Source: Branchiostoma floridae (lineage: Eukaryota; Chordata; Leptocardii; Amphioxiformes; Branchiostomatidae). Taken from it: 48,619 nt of DNA. The position numbers and the translations under genes are program-made. The notes beneath the pieces are model-generated. The model was not told the DNA's origin and made no database searches. It saw only the letters and a program-made list of their open reading frames with translations. The stretch is taken from the NCBI RefSeq assembly GCF_000003815.2, contig NC_049980.1, forward strand, positions 34,359,343 to 34,407,961. Reading direction: 5' to 3'. Shown here piece by piece: positions 33,164-43,078 of this stretch. Numbering within the stretch: position 1 is the stretch's first letter; each line of letters starts with the position of its first letter.

Positions 33164-33310
33164 TACAACTGGATGAAATTCCGGGAACTACCTTTAGACG
33201 TTTCGAGTTACATCCATCACTCTTCTTCATCTTTACTGGTTCATTCTATTGAGGTTAAAGAAGATTTGATGGATGTCACTCGAAGCGTCCTGAAGTACAT
33301 CAGTTGTACA
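33164..33310. mobile_element. MITE-like foldback E
   Basis: The arm TACAACTGGATGAAATTCCG continues to GACGTTTCGAGTTACATCCA. Its inverse at the right includes TGGATGTCACTCGAAGCGTC and ends CATCAGTTGTA. TA at both tips fits a TA target site. A further TCCAGTTGTAGAG at 33533-33546 faces the left tip again. Confidence 0.75.
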
Positions 33311-33867
33311 GATTAAATAAGTCTTAGACCTAGTTGGAATATGAATGAAAGATAAATTTTCATCAGGAAATTCACCAGAACAGACAGGACGTCAGGTTTG
33401 CCGCACTAGCAGGCTCTACGAGTCGGGCTATTGTTATAGCTTATCTCTTCGTCACATAATCCCTGCAGCTAACTAGAAGAAAACTGGTTGAACGGTGAAT
33501 TGACATTGTTCAACCAGTTTTTCTTTTTATATCCAGTTGTAGAGATTGAATTCTATTTGAATCAATTGTGTTTGTTTCCGGTTTTAATATGGAATCAGCT
33601 GACAAGAACACAAGATACAAGAACAAAACGCTGATGTATAACCAGAGAAAAGAGCACAATATAAACCAGAAACGAGCCGAACCCGAAGAGGCTGCGCATG
33701 CCAAGAAGGTGCTCGTTACGTCGTTTTGTTGAGTTTACTTTGGGTTGAGGACTGGTACAGATGAGCTATTCGTGTCCAATGTACAACAGGCATTGTAACC
33801 GGCATCGTGTTTTTCTATCTAGTATGCTGTCCTCATCATTAGCAGCTATGCTGAATTGAATAACATT
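33311..33867. other. Intron 12 between foldback E and the LINE remnant
   Basis: A small hairpin, AACTGGTTGAAC ... GTTCAACCAGTT, lies at 33482-33521. Otherwise nothing seen. Confidence 0.5.
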
Positions 33868-34617
33868 TTACAATACAGCACGCTGGCGAGTAGCGGTGAT
33901 GTGGGCATTTACTTTTCGTTTGAAGTTCTGTAAGTCTCTAGTATCTACAATGTCCTGAGGGAAGCAGTTCCATAGCTTGTCGGTAGCTGGAAGAAAGGTT
34001 TTTGTGACAGGAGGAGGATGACTTGACAGGTCTTGGGTTGGTAGACGTGTGTCTCGTACCTGGTGTACGTAGGGCTCAGGTAGCAGGTTGTTCAGTAGTG
34101 TTGGTGCGTCTCGGTGGTACATCCGGTGTAGAAGTGAGAGGGTCCCAACATTTCTCCGCTGTTCTAACGGCTGGATCTGGATACTGTCCAATGAGTCTTG
34201 TGGTAGGTTGATCATCTTGATTGCCCCTTTTTGTACGGAGTCTAGCGAACTAAGGGATGTGGCGCATGCACCCATGCACACAGCAGAGGCGTACTCCATT
34301 GAAGACAGAACCATGCTTTTGTAACTAGTGGCTGTCTGTTTAGGACATAGGTATGGGGAGACTTTTAGCAGACCAAGTCGTCTTCCAACATCAGTTGACA
34401 TTTTGTCTATGTGGTGTGACCAGGTCAGCTTTCTCTTTATTGTAAGGCCTAGCAGGTCTACTTCTTCCACCTCACCGAGGATGGTATCCATATGTATTAC
34501 TGGAGGACGACTGTGGTGCGAAAGACGTCGATAGCTTGAGGAATGAGTCCAATCTGCTTCACATTTCTGAATCAGCAGTAACATAAGTTTAGTTTCAAGC
34601 TGCATGGCGAGCCACAT
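33868..34617 (-). pseudogene. C-terminal remnant of a non-LTR retrotransposon reverse transcriptase
   Basis: An open frame of 249 residues on the minus strand carries the thumb/connection region typical of CR1/L2/Jockey-type LINEs: LGLTIKRKLTWSHHIDKM, GRRLGLLKVSPYL, YKSMVLSSMEYASAVCMGA, LDSVQKGAIKMINLP, and a terminal WNCFPQDIVDTRDLQNFKRK. The catalytic palm (FADD-type motif) and the endonuclease are missing, so it is a 5'-truncated copy, as is usual for LINEs. The frame is still open, so insertion is fairly recent. It lies antisense in intron 12. The clade is uncertain. Confidence 0.82.
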
Positions 34618-35534
34618 TTTCCATTAGGGGACGTTTCTGCTTGCATACGAAGCTCTAACCACGTAACCGGTGATTGTTAACCGTCTTTGGGATCTCACGA
34701 AGTTATCATATTAGCATCTGAAGTACCGAATGTGCGTAATTCGCACCATTTGATAGACAGAGGGATGGATAATTGCACAGGTACGCACGTTGTCCACCGG
34801 AGAATTAACTGCAGCTGGTTTGCCCTTCACCTGACAAAACATTCAGTCTGCAACCTTGCTGGATCAGACATTCAAAGTACAGGAAGGCACGTGGCACTAG
34901 CAACCATGCGATGATTAGCTGCAATGTTTACCAAAGCCTTCTGTCTTACTCTCTAAAGTTAATGTTACATATATATATATATAAAAGTACCAAACTCGAG
35001 CTACTTATACTCTGCTTGCATGAATCTTTGCATGAATCAATTGGCGGCAATTAGGGATTTGCCGATAGTCGCACGGAGTAGAAACAAAATTTACGATAGC
35101 GCAAAATACAGTACAGCTTATGTCAGCACAAAATTATAATGATATCTTTATTGCAAATCCATGCCCGAATACTTATTGCAGGTATACATGGAAATACAAT
35201 GATGATAGTAACATGATATAGTATACAATTATGAAAGGAACATAAAATGAAATAAAAGTCCGATAGAAACCAAAGCTTATTTGTTTCCATTTGTTCCAAT
35301 TTAGCCTAAAGCTCGTGACGACACAGCAGCCGTTTGTGTTGTTTGCGTTGCCATGGCTACGTGTGTATACTAATAATTAGCTTATCGCGAACACATGTCT
35401 CCCCTCCTGGCTTACCCACTCCTCTTCACCATGTCCTTGGTGGCAGCGCGCAGGCCATGGCCAGGGGCGAAACGTGACTGATTATGGAGATGCATGCATG
35501 TGGTCGGGTCGTTTGTGAGCACTCGTCAGATCGG
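34618..35534. other. Intron 12, after the LINE remnant
   Basis: A TATATATATA tract near 34970 and a TCTTTATTGCAAATCC-type stretch near 35147 that may be a LINE 3' end on the minus strand. No exon. Confidence 0.4.
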
Positions 35535-36600
35535 GTGACGAAGAGATTTCAGCTCAGTGGTTTGGCCACGGTGTACGGCAATGTTCTGTTTATGAAGAGC
35601 CGGGTCTTCATTTCGTCGAGTTCTGTGTAGTATGCTTGGATGTACAGCAGTATCTAGTTTAAACTGTAGGTGCAGATATCCTGCAGACACTGTAGGGATA
35701 GTCGAAAGAGCATTGTGAATAATGGTATATAGTACCAAGGAAGTACATTAGTACTGGAATGAAGTGCTGAGTCTTCATTTCGTCGTGGTACTGAGTTCTG
35801 CGTAGTATGCTTGGATGTACAGCAGTATCTAGCTTTAATTGTGGGTGTAGAAATCCTACAGACATAGGGAAACTCGAAAGAGCATTGTGAATAATGGTAT
35901 ATAGTGCATTAGTACGACAATGTTGTGTTTATGAAGAGCTGGGTCTTCATTTCGTCGAGTTCTGTGTAGTATGCTTGGATGTACAGCAGTATCTAGCTTT
36001 AACTGTGGGTGTGGAAATCCTGCAGACATAGGGAAACTCGAAAGAAAGAGCATTGTGAATAATGGTACATAGTACCAATGAACTACATTGATACGACAAT
36101 GTTGTGTTTATGAAGTGACGAGTCTTCATTTCGTCGTGGTACTGAGTTCTGTGTAGTATGCTGAGATGTACAGCAGTATCTAGCTTTAACTGTGGGTGCA
36201 GGGATCCTGTATACATAGGGAAACTCGAAAGAACATTGTGAATAATGGCATATATTACCATGGAGCTACATTAGTACTGGAATGAAGTGCTGAGTCTTCA
36301 TTTCGTCGTGGTACTGAGTTCTGTGTAGTATACTGAGATGTACAGCAGTATGTAGCTTTAACTGTGTGTGTAGATATCCTGCAGACACTGTAGGGAAACT
36401 CGAAAGAGCATTGTGAATAATGGTATATAGTACCAAGGAACTACATTGGTACTGGAATGTTGTGTTTATGAAGTGATGGGTCTTCATTTCGTCGTGGTAC
36501 TGCGTTCTGTGAAGTATACTGAGATATAGAGCAGTATCTAGCTTTAACTGTGGGTGCAGAGATCCTGCATACATAGGGAAAGAGCATTGTGAATAACGGT
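35535..36600 (+). repeat. ~175-bp tandem array, 6 units, intron 12
   Basis: TCTTCATTTCGTCG recurs near 35608, 35772, 35945, 36124, 36295 and 36481, with GTATGCTTGGATGTACAGCA and GAGCATTGTGAATAATGGTA blocks. Minus-strand peptides repeating LKLDTAVHPSILHRTQ are low-value by-products; no known domain. Confidence 0.9.
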
Positions 36601-37530
36601 TCTATAACTCGTCCTTACACAATGAAAGGTTAGAGGTAAGAGATGTTATAATATATCCACACGCTGTACTCTCTATCTAGCAGGATATGTATGGTGGTGA
36701 TGACGAAGCAAGGTACTCTACCAGTCCAGGAAACCTGGTTAAGTCACAACAGAGTAAAGACAGGTATTGCTGGGGTGGGAGGGGGGCGCTCTTGCCTACC
36801 TGTTACGTGCCCCATCTTCACCTTCGAAGGTCAAGGACGTGATTTGCAAGACTCGTGCGTATTTCTTCAACAATTGTGTGCCTGATCCGATCGTATCGTG
36901 CTGAAGCCAAATATTTTCATATCCTACAAATATTTTCCTTTACTACATTTTACAATTCTGTCTCCCCTATCATTACCTGGTTTGCACTTTTTCTAGAATA
37001 TTCAACCGTCGATCAAAGTCTTCGCCATTTCACAGCCTTTTTTTATTCTTCTGTAGACGTTTCGGTGACTGTCTGTTACCTTCATCGGTACAAAATGAAA
37101 CCAAACAATACAATAGTCAACTGTGTTTTATCCAATACGTGAATGTTCTGATCTTACGCTCTCTGCAAACTAAGCCTTGCAGGCTCTGTTCATTAATTCA
37201 ACAGGTGCTCTTGTATCCATAGATAACGCCAATTCATATAAGATATTCAGAGCGACAAGAACCGAGCTTGTTGGTGAGTCTGACGCCCACCAGTCTTGAT
37301 CAGCTGGTCTTTATTTGTGTAGAAGTGGCTGTAAACATTATTATGTGGAAATGTTAGGTAGGGATGGTTCGGAAGAAGTGTGATGGGTCCGAAAACGTTT
37401 TCAGCTTCTGTCACGTTTTACTGATTCATCTTTATCTAGCTATTGTTGCAACAGGTCCATTTCTAAATCACTTTTGAAATATTTAACATAACCCAGTTGT
37501 GGCTAAAGAATAATTATTGGTTGACCTGGT
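36601..37530. other. Intron 12, left of the gap
   Basis: No exon, no clear repeat. Confidence 0.4.
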
Positions 37531-37738
37531 NNNNNNNNNNNNNNNNNNNNNNNNNNNNNNNNNNNNNNNNNNNNNNNNNNNNNNNNNNNNNNNNNNNNNN
37601 NNNNNNNNNNNNNNNNNNNNNNNNNNNNNNNNNNNNNNNNNNNNNNNNNNNNNNNNNNNNNNNNNNNNNNNNNNNNNNNNNNNNNNNNNNNNNNNNNNNN
37701 NNNNNNNNNNNNNNNNNNNNNNNNNNNNNNNNNNNNNN
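37531..37738. other. Assembly gap (208 N)
   Basis: A run of N. The bases left of it end TGACCTGGT and those right of it begin TGACCTGGT, so the two contig ends may overlap and the gap may be artificial. Confidence 0.99.
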
Positions 37739-37859
37739 TGACCTGGTAGAGGCAGCGCTACCAGAAATTATGCATTTCAATTAAGTTGCAATTGAAACCG
37801 TCAGAGAGGGTTTAGGGTATCATTTATTGTGCAGTTTGGGCGGTGGGTCTTATATCTTA

Positions 37860-38040
37860 TATTATATTCTAATGGATGTATCTGTAACTACATCTAATAT
37901 ATGTCGATGAAGATTAGACATCCGTGTGATAAGATATGTCAGTGACACTGACGAAAGATAGTGGATGCTATCTGAAATGTCTGATCATTTCGAAATTATA
38001 ACCTTGAGTAACTGCTTTTTGGCATGCGTCCAAAATAACA
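37860..38040 (+). repeat. Dispersed repeat copy
   Basis: AGACATCCGTGTGATAAGAT, CTGACGAAAGATAGTGGATG and TTGAGTAACTGCTTTTTGGC match the family at 25725 and 47523. Confidence 0.8.
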
Positions 38041-38049
38041 TGAAGCCCT

Positions 38050-38550
38050 ACTTATTTTACAATGCCATTATCTGAGGTGAGGATTCGTTTGGGAAAGGAA
38101 TTTGTTAACCTTTTGTCTCCTGGCTTTAGATGTATCGAGGGCGAGCTTGTCAGTGCTGAAGGCTTTTCAACAATCTGTCTTCTATGGTATTTTCTAGTAG
38201 ATGTGTAACTACATGTGGTTTATCAGTTTAACAATGCTATCATCAGAGGTGAGGATGCATTTGATTAAAGAATCTGTCCCCTTCCTTCTCCTGGCTTCGA
38301 ATGTATCAACGACCAGCTTGTAAATACTGAAGGCCTTTCCACAGCAGTCCTTTTGTTAAATTTAGATTAATTTTCTAGTAGATTTTTCTGTAACTACATG
38401 TGGTCTATCTGTTTAATAATGTTGTTATCAGAGGTGAGGATGCATTTGATAAAGGAATCTGTAACCTCCCTTCTCTTAAAGTCAAATGTATCGACGACGA
38501 GCTTGTAATAAACCTTGAAGGGCTTTTAATAGCTGTCCTTGGCATAACCT
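38050..38550 (+). repeat. ~180-bp tandem repeat, 3 units
   Basis: Three diverged units share TATCAGAGGTGAGGATGCAT, a TGTATCGACGACGAGCTTGT-type block and TTTTCTAGTAGATGTGTAAC. Starts are near 38064, 38232 and 38417. Confidence 0.85.
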
Positions 38551-38555
38551 CAGCG

Positions 38556-38640
38556 TGAAGAAGATGTGTTGTCACGTGAACAGGATGTGTTTTCACGTGA
38601 ACAGTAGGTGTTGTCACGTGAACAGGATGTGTTGTCACCA
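38556..38640 (+). repeat. ~21-bp tandem repeat, 4 units
   Basis: GTGTTGTCACGTGAACAGGA-type units occur four times, with TTTTCACG and GTAGGTG variants. It follows directly on the ~180-bp repeat. Confidence 0.85.
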
Positions 38641-39400
38641 CATCCGGTCCCTGAGTGGGGAAGCACGTGCCGGAGAACAACACGCGTGCGCTGTTAGCCT
38701 CCGGGTTTGATCACCGAAGCGGCCTTTGCCTTCAGCATGACTGGCAATACAGCCAATTAGACGTCCATTCCTGTATCTAAGGTGTTTTGAAGGTGATGTT
38801 AGTACAGTAACCTTGTAGCGCAGCAGGAGAACTACACTTGAGGGTGTCTCACTAGTGTCAGTCAAGGCTACCTCACCAGTGTCGCTTCCACAAGTACATT
38901 CATGTCTGCCTCCCTAGCGTCAATTCTACAACAACACCCAATGCTACCAAACTAGAGTCATTTTTAAAAATACACTCATGGCTACCTCATTATTGTCACT
39001 TCAGTAACTACTCCCAAGGCTGCCATACAAGTGTCACTTGATGTCATTGAATAAGATATATTTTAAAGATAGCTTTAAGACTAGAGTAAACGCATGTTAT
39101 ACTGTTTTACCTTATTTATTCATTGCAACATACAGTACACAGTCGTGCTACACTCAAGCAAAATGCAAACGAACACATTTGGACAGTTAAATCACAGCAA
39201 ACGAAAACAGCTTACGTCAGCTAGGTTTTGGTGGTAAAATCAGTTTAGTTTCGAGTAAGTATTGCTCAGTTATGGGAATGTGAGATTTGATTTTAACCGA
39301 CAGCAAGAGGGAACGTCTAAGCAATAAGTGCACAGCACTGTTGCATAAAGTTTCAAATAAATCACCAAATACAGAAATGTGAAGACTGATGTTAACTTTC
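38641..39400. other. Intron 12, right part
   Basis: CTACCTCACCAGTGTC-type phrases recur loosely near 38860-39030, a worn short repeat. No exon. Confidence 0.4.
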
Positions 39401-39405
39401 CGCAG

Positions 39406-39440
39406 ACTTCATCATCACGGACAGCGAGGATAAGCTGTAA
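39406..39440 (+). pseudogene. Relic copy of the exon 13 start
   Basis: After a TTTCCGCAG acceptor comes ACTTCATCATCACGGACAGC then GAGGATAAGCTG and TAA. It is colinear with the start of exon 13 (ACTCCACCATCACAAGCAGC, then GAGAATGAG). In the phase left by exon 12 it reads DFIITDSEDKL and stops. If used it would truncate the protein inside PH2. Confidence 0.75.
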
Positions 39441-39700
39441 CTCCTACCCCTACTCAAACTCCTAACCCTAAAACATAACCCTAACCCTAACCCTAACTCC
39501 TAACCCCAACTCCTAACTCAAACACCTAACCCTAACCCAAACCCTAACTCCTAACCCTAACCCCAACTCCAAACCCTAACCCTAACCCTAAATCTAACAC
39601 CAACTTCTAACCATTACCTTAACCCTAACCCTAACCCTAACCCCAACTCCTAACCCTTACCCTTACCCTAACTGCTAACTCTGACCCTATCCTAACGCCA
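39439..39700 (+). repeat. Interstitial telomere-like CCCTAA tract
   Basis: Runs of CCCTAACCCTAACCCTAA alternate with CTCCTAACCC and CCCCAACTCC variants over about 260 bp. TTAGGG is the usual chordate telomere repeat. The tract starts immediately after the relic exon and lies about 55 bp before the exon 13 acceptor. Confidence 0.9.
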
Positions 39701-39754
39701 TGAAAGTGTAATGTATTGTCAACACTTCACATAGTCGATTTTACCGCCCCGCAG

Positions 39755-39876
39755 ACTCCACCATCACAAGCAGCGAGAATGAGTCCTTGGCGTTCAAACT
39801 GACGGTGGAGAGTAAGCAGGGTCCGCCGGCCGTGTACGTCCTTATGGCGGCAACCACCCAGGAGAAAGGCGGCCTG
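39755..39876 (+). CDS. RASGRF: RASGRF exon 13: PH domain 2, C-terminal strands; damaged end
   Basis: Two bases plus 40 codons: STITSSENESLAFKLTVESK, then QGPPAVYVLMAATTQEKGGL. This matches vertebrate PH2 (DFKIGVEPKDSPPFTVILVASSRQEK). The next codons should encode the PH C-terminal helix AAWTSDISQ. Here the frame reads GTG TAG. One base earlier in frame, the DNA spells AWCSHIN, so the tryptophan codon is present but out of frame. Ending at CTG|GTGTAG keeps phase 0 to exon 14 but drops the tryptophan helix. The exact 3' end is therefore uncertain. Confidence 0.75.
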
Positions 39877-40027
39877 GTGTAGCCATATCAACCCAGGGAC
39901 GTCACTTTGTGTCTTATGGTTTCATTAGGATCTCCACCAATGATACTACCAGTGATACCACCAATATAGTACCACTATTCGTCCTGGAGTCTGAAACAAG
40001 CATACAATAAAAACGAAATATAAGCAA

Positions 40028-40096
40028 GAGACGTACGACGATCGCACGACCTATGTGACAGTGCCCTGATTATACGACAATCGTGCGACGATCGTA
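40028..40096. repeat. Inverted repeat with TACGACGATCGCACGAC arms
   Basis: CGTACGACGATCGCACGAC is mirrored by ATCGTGCGACGATCGTAAG about 30 bp later. Such short foldbacks are probably transposon remnants. Confidence 0.65.
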
Positions 40097-40152
40097 AGTC
40101 GAATGTTACCCGACCCTGTATAACGCTTGAACGTGTGTGTTTCTCTACGCAG

Positions 40153-40235
40153 TGTATCGACAACATCCACTACCACGGCCTGCTGAACAGCGCGACGGAA
40201 GACGTGTCCTCAGTCCTCATGCCGCAGAACATCAG
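40153..40235 (+). CDS. RASGRF: RASGRF exon 14: end of PH2 and linker to REM
   Basis: Twenty-seven codons plus two bases: CIDNIHYHGLLNSATEDVSS, then VLMPQNI. It corresponds to the vertebrate [28 protein letters not shown]. Acceptor TCTACGCAG. The donor is CAG|GTTTGT, which is followed by a repeated GTTTGTTTGTTTATTTTAG unit and another possible donor, GTGAGG. Phase 2 out; exon 15 completes Arg. Confidence 0.88.
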
Positions 40236-40290
40236 GTTTGTTTGTTTGTTTGTTTATTTTAGGTTTGTTTGTTTATTTTAGGTGAGGAAG
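40232..40290 (+). repeat. Duplicated unit at the exon 14 donor
   Basis: GTTTGTTTGTTTATTTTAG occurs twice in a row beginning at the donor. The second copy is followed by GTGAGG, a closer match to the donor consensus than the first. Using the later sites would add intronic codons. Confidence 0.7.
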
Positions 40291-40309
40291 GATGGCCTGT
40301 TTCTTATTT

Positions 40310-40620
40310 AGGTTACAATTTTAAGACCTTATATCCGTACACAAAATAAGGCACTTACCAACAAACTTTCGATCAGTCCTCTGATCCTTATCAAGTTGAA
40401 ATGACCCAAACCAAAGTCACACATCCGGAGCGGCAGTGTGACGTTAGCAAAGGGTCAAAGGTGCTTGGCAGTCGGTATCGCCCCCCGTCTCGGTTGAGGG
40501 AAGGTGGTTGGCTCTGATGTAAATAGCCTCTTTTACTCCCCTGAGAAAGTAATCCTGTTCGGAATCAAGTATCTTCATCTTGTCAAAATCCCGGTGTCCC
40601 GGTTTCTCATTTATTTATGA
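40310..40620. mobile_element. Second copy of element C (one arm plus body)
   Basis: It starts with the arm seen at 15793 (CCGTACACAAAATAAGGCAC, then AACAAACTTTCGATCAGTCC) and shares the GCAAAGGGTCAAAG and GTCGGTATCGCCCCCCGTCT body. A further part (GTTCGGAATCAAGTATCTTC) resembles the loop of the foldback at 42283. Confidence 0.7.
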
Positions 40621-41800
40621 TATGGGCAGAGTCTTTACTGCGTAGGAAAAGTGGTCCAGCTCCGACGGGGATGGGTAGGAACAAAGACTACCTTTACCTG
40701 CACCTTTTTGTGATGTTCTCTCCTGTTTTGTGTTAAGGTATCGGTATTTTCATAGACGTATAATTACCGGAGGTTGTAACGTTTATAGCTTCATGTTCTA
40801 AGGCGATACTTAAATTGAATCTTTAATTCTTCATACAGTTTTTTAAAGAATGGGTTGAAATTGAAGATGTTGTAAAATAATTCTATGGTGCTAGAATTAG
40901 ATACATTGTCAACATATCGACGGCGTGTGAAGATACATAATACAGAAAACTTACGTAACAAATACAGGATACAAAAATAGTTACGTCACAACCGATGCCT
41001 CTGACATATTTGACGCCATAGCGGCATTTGGAAAGGGTCTTACATAAAGCTTACGTAAAACATAAATAATTGAATAGCATTTGAAAAGAGGGACAGAGGG
41101 ACATTTGCTACTAAAGGTATTAGTTAGTCAATCAAGTTGATACATTTTCGGTAGATTTAGGTAGCACCCACGCTGCCTCTTGTGATTTGACGTGGTTATC
41201 TAGCGAAGCAAAAGCCTTTGTCTTTATCTAACCACCACTATTACTCTTGTGACATTCATTCAATAGATACATACAATGAGAATTGTTTTATTTCAACTGA
41301 CGTGTACTTGTCGATACTATTTTAAAGAACGGACGCATGATTGTTTGAACCTGTTCTTGCTGGCATTTTTTTAGCCAATTTAACCTCTAGGACAGGTCAA
41401 GTTTTACTTATCAGATAAATTTAAAAACAAAAAACTGTTCTGTGCTGCCGCTGCAGATTTACTCCCCCATTCGATGGGCTTTGCAGTGGTATGCAACTTT
41501 TACACGAGGACTACCCCAAACTCATAACAATACACACACTCAGCATGACAAGGGTTAAATATGTCCATCCCGTATATAAATGGGCTCAGCAGGACAAGGG
41601 TTTAATGGCGACGGGAATATCATTGATGAAAAAATTACTACATCCCTACATAGTCCCTTGCACTACAGCTAGCATGCAGCAGGTGTCACTCCTTACAGAT
41701 GCGGTCCAAAACGTAAAGTATTTACATACATACAGTGAATGCTTTTCCGCTGTTTACTATAGAAACACGTTTAAATGACATGTACGTGTCGGTATGTTTT
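40621..41800. other. Intron 14
   Basis: 41390-41730 shares blocks with 1230-1400 and with 15590-15660 (CACTACAGCTAG...GTGTC...), so it holds an old dispersed repeat. No exon seen. Confidence 0.5.
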
Positions 41801-41807
41801 ATAACAG

Positions 41808-41874
41808 AACCGACGCGCGACTGTTCAATGACGACGTGGATATCCGCTTCAGCAGAACGCTCAACTCCTGTAAG
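41808..41874 (+). CDS. RASGRF: RASGRF exon 15: lead-in to REM domain
   Basis: One base completing Arg plus 22 codons: TDARLFNDDVDIRFSRTLNS, then CK. It matches the vertebrate SDASLYCDDVDIRFSKTMNSCK. Acceptor TATAACAG, consensus donor TAAG|GTGAGT, phase 0 out. The vertebrate RTREGTREAEMSR stretch before it is absent. Confidence 0.92.
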
Positions 41875-42282
41875 GTGAGTGCGACGCAGCTCACTTCACT
41901 CGGGTGGTTGTTATGGGTAGAAAAATGTTGAATTATAAGTTAGGATACTGTTGAGGATGTCTACACAAGGACCACCTAGCCAGTGTTACCACGATTTGTT
42001 TGGCCCTTGTGAACCATTTACATAAACGTTTCAGATACTCATTTATTATACATTAGATATATTATCAGGCTATACTTGTCTTCGGACCCATTATCAGCCA
42101 GGAAACTAGCTAGTGGATTTTAAGCTGTGTCTGACTCTTAAAAGTATTTATCCAGTGGTATAATTTATTTTTCATGACGTGCTGTATCAAGTCCCAGATA
42201 GAGCGCATAGGGATACGTCCATCAATATGATCAAGCCTGTTTCGAGATGGAGTTCGATTAAAGTAAACTATGTGCATTTGTG
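41875..42282. other. Intron 15, left part
   Basis: No coding signal or clear repeat up to foldback F. Confidence 0.4.
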
Positions 42283-42498
42283 TTATAGAAATTGCTAAAC
42301 TTTCTTTCCAACACTGAAATCAATATAGGTACACAACATAGGCCTCCTTCACTCCTCGCGCGAAGAAACCCTGTTCCGAGTCTAGGATTTTGACTTTATC
42401 CAACGAAATGGAATGTCCCGGAGACTCTATGTGTATATTTTGATTTTTTTTTGTATTTATTTCAGTGTTGGAAAGAAAGTTTAGCAATTTCTATATGT
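42283..42498. mobile_element. Foldback F with near-perfect 37-bp arms, next to exon 16
   Basis: TATAGAAATTGCTAAACTTT, then CTTTCCAACACTGAAAT, is exactly inverted at the right end (ATTTCAGTGTTGGAAAGAAA, then GTTTAGCAATTTCTATA). About 140 bp lie between. Outside the arms, CTATGTGCATTTGTGTT (left) and CTATGTGCATTTGCGTT (right, just before the exon 16 acceptor) form a direct repeat. Confidence 0.88.
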
Positions 42499-42553
42499 AT
42501 CCAACCAACACAGATGAACTTTCATGCTATGTGCATTTGCGTTGTGTTCTCAG

Positions 42554-42741
42554 GTCCCTCAGATCCGATACGCCACTGTAGAGAGGCTTCTGGAGCGGCT
42601 GACGGACCTTCGCTTCCTCAGTATCGACTTCCTGAATACCTTCCTCTACACGTACCGGGTCTTCACGTCTGGGAGCGTGGTGTTGGAGGCACTCATACGG
42701 GTCTACCGCGCACCGGAAACCTGCCTCTTCCAACACAACAG
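42554..42741 (+). CDS. RASGRF: RASGRF exon 16: REM (RasGEF-N) domain
   Basis: Sixty-two codons plus two bases: [20 protein letters not shown], then [40 protein letters not shown] and HN. The first half is almost the same as vertebrate RASGRF ([36 protein letters not shown]). REM supports the catalytic CDC25 domain that exchanges GDP on Ras. The second half aligns with IVVLDKLITIYKKP. Acceptor TTCTCAG, donor AACAG|GTACGG, phase 2 out. Its last 83 bp recur three times downstream. Confidence 0.93.
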
Positions 42742-42782
42742 GTACGGTCTTCATTTGTTTTTGTTTGTTTGTTATTCATGAG

Positions 42783-42866
42783 AAGCTTCACGTCCGGCAG
42801 CGTCGTGCTGGAGGCCCTGATCCGGGTCTACCGGGCACCGGAAACCTGCCTCTTCCAACACAACAG
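42783..42866 (+). CDS. RASGRF: Extra copy 1 of REM 3' segment (84-bp cassette exon candidate)
   Basis: After a T-rich tract and TCATGAG comes A|AGC TTC ACG..., encoding [20 protein letters not shown] then TCLFQHN, and AACAG|GTAAGG. The cassette is 84 bp with phase 2 at both ends, so inclusion keeps the frame. From the TTC codon to the end it differs from exon 16 at 8 codons, all synonymous. GAGAAG at the acceptor also offers a second AG three bases later, still in frame. The acceptor tract is poorer than consensus. Inclusion in mRNA is not shown. Confidence 0.6.
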
Positions 42867-42939
42867 GTAAGGTCTTCATTTGGTACATAGTTGTTTGTGT
42901 TTGTTTGTTTGTGTGTTTGTTTGTTTGTTTATTGATGAG

Positions 42940-43023
42940 AAGCTTCACATCTGACAGCGTGGTGCTGGAGGCCCTCATCCGGGTCTACAGGGCACCGGAA
43001 ACCTGCCTCTTCCAGCACAACAG
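42940..43023 (+). CDS. RASGRF: Extra copy 2 of REM 3' segment (84-bp cassette exon candidate)
   Basis: Same length and phases as the first extra copy, preceded by a TTTG-rich tract and TTGATGAG, and ending AACAG|GTAAGG. It encodes [20 protein letters not shown] then TCLFQHN. Against extra copy 1 I count six synonymous changes and one replacement (G to D). Confidence 0.6.
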
Positions 43024-43078
43024 GTAAGGTCTTCATTTGTTTTTGTTTTTTTTGTTTGTTTGCTTGTTTAATCATGAG

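Noticed and set aside
35535-36600. Minus-strand repeat peptides (LKLDTAVHPSILHRT)
   Set aside because: By-products of the ~175-bp array; frames break between units.
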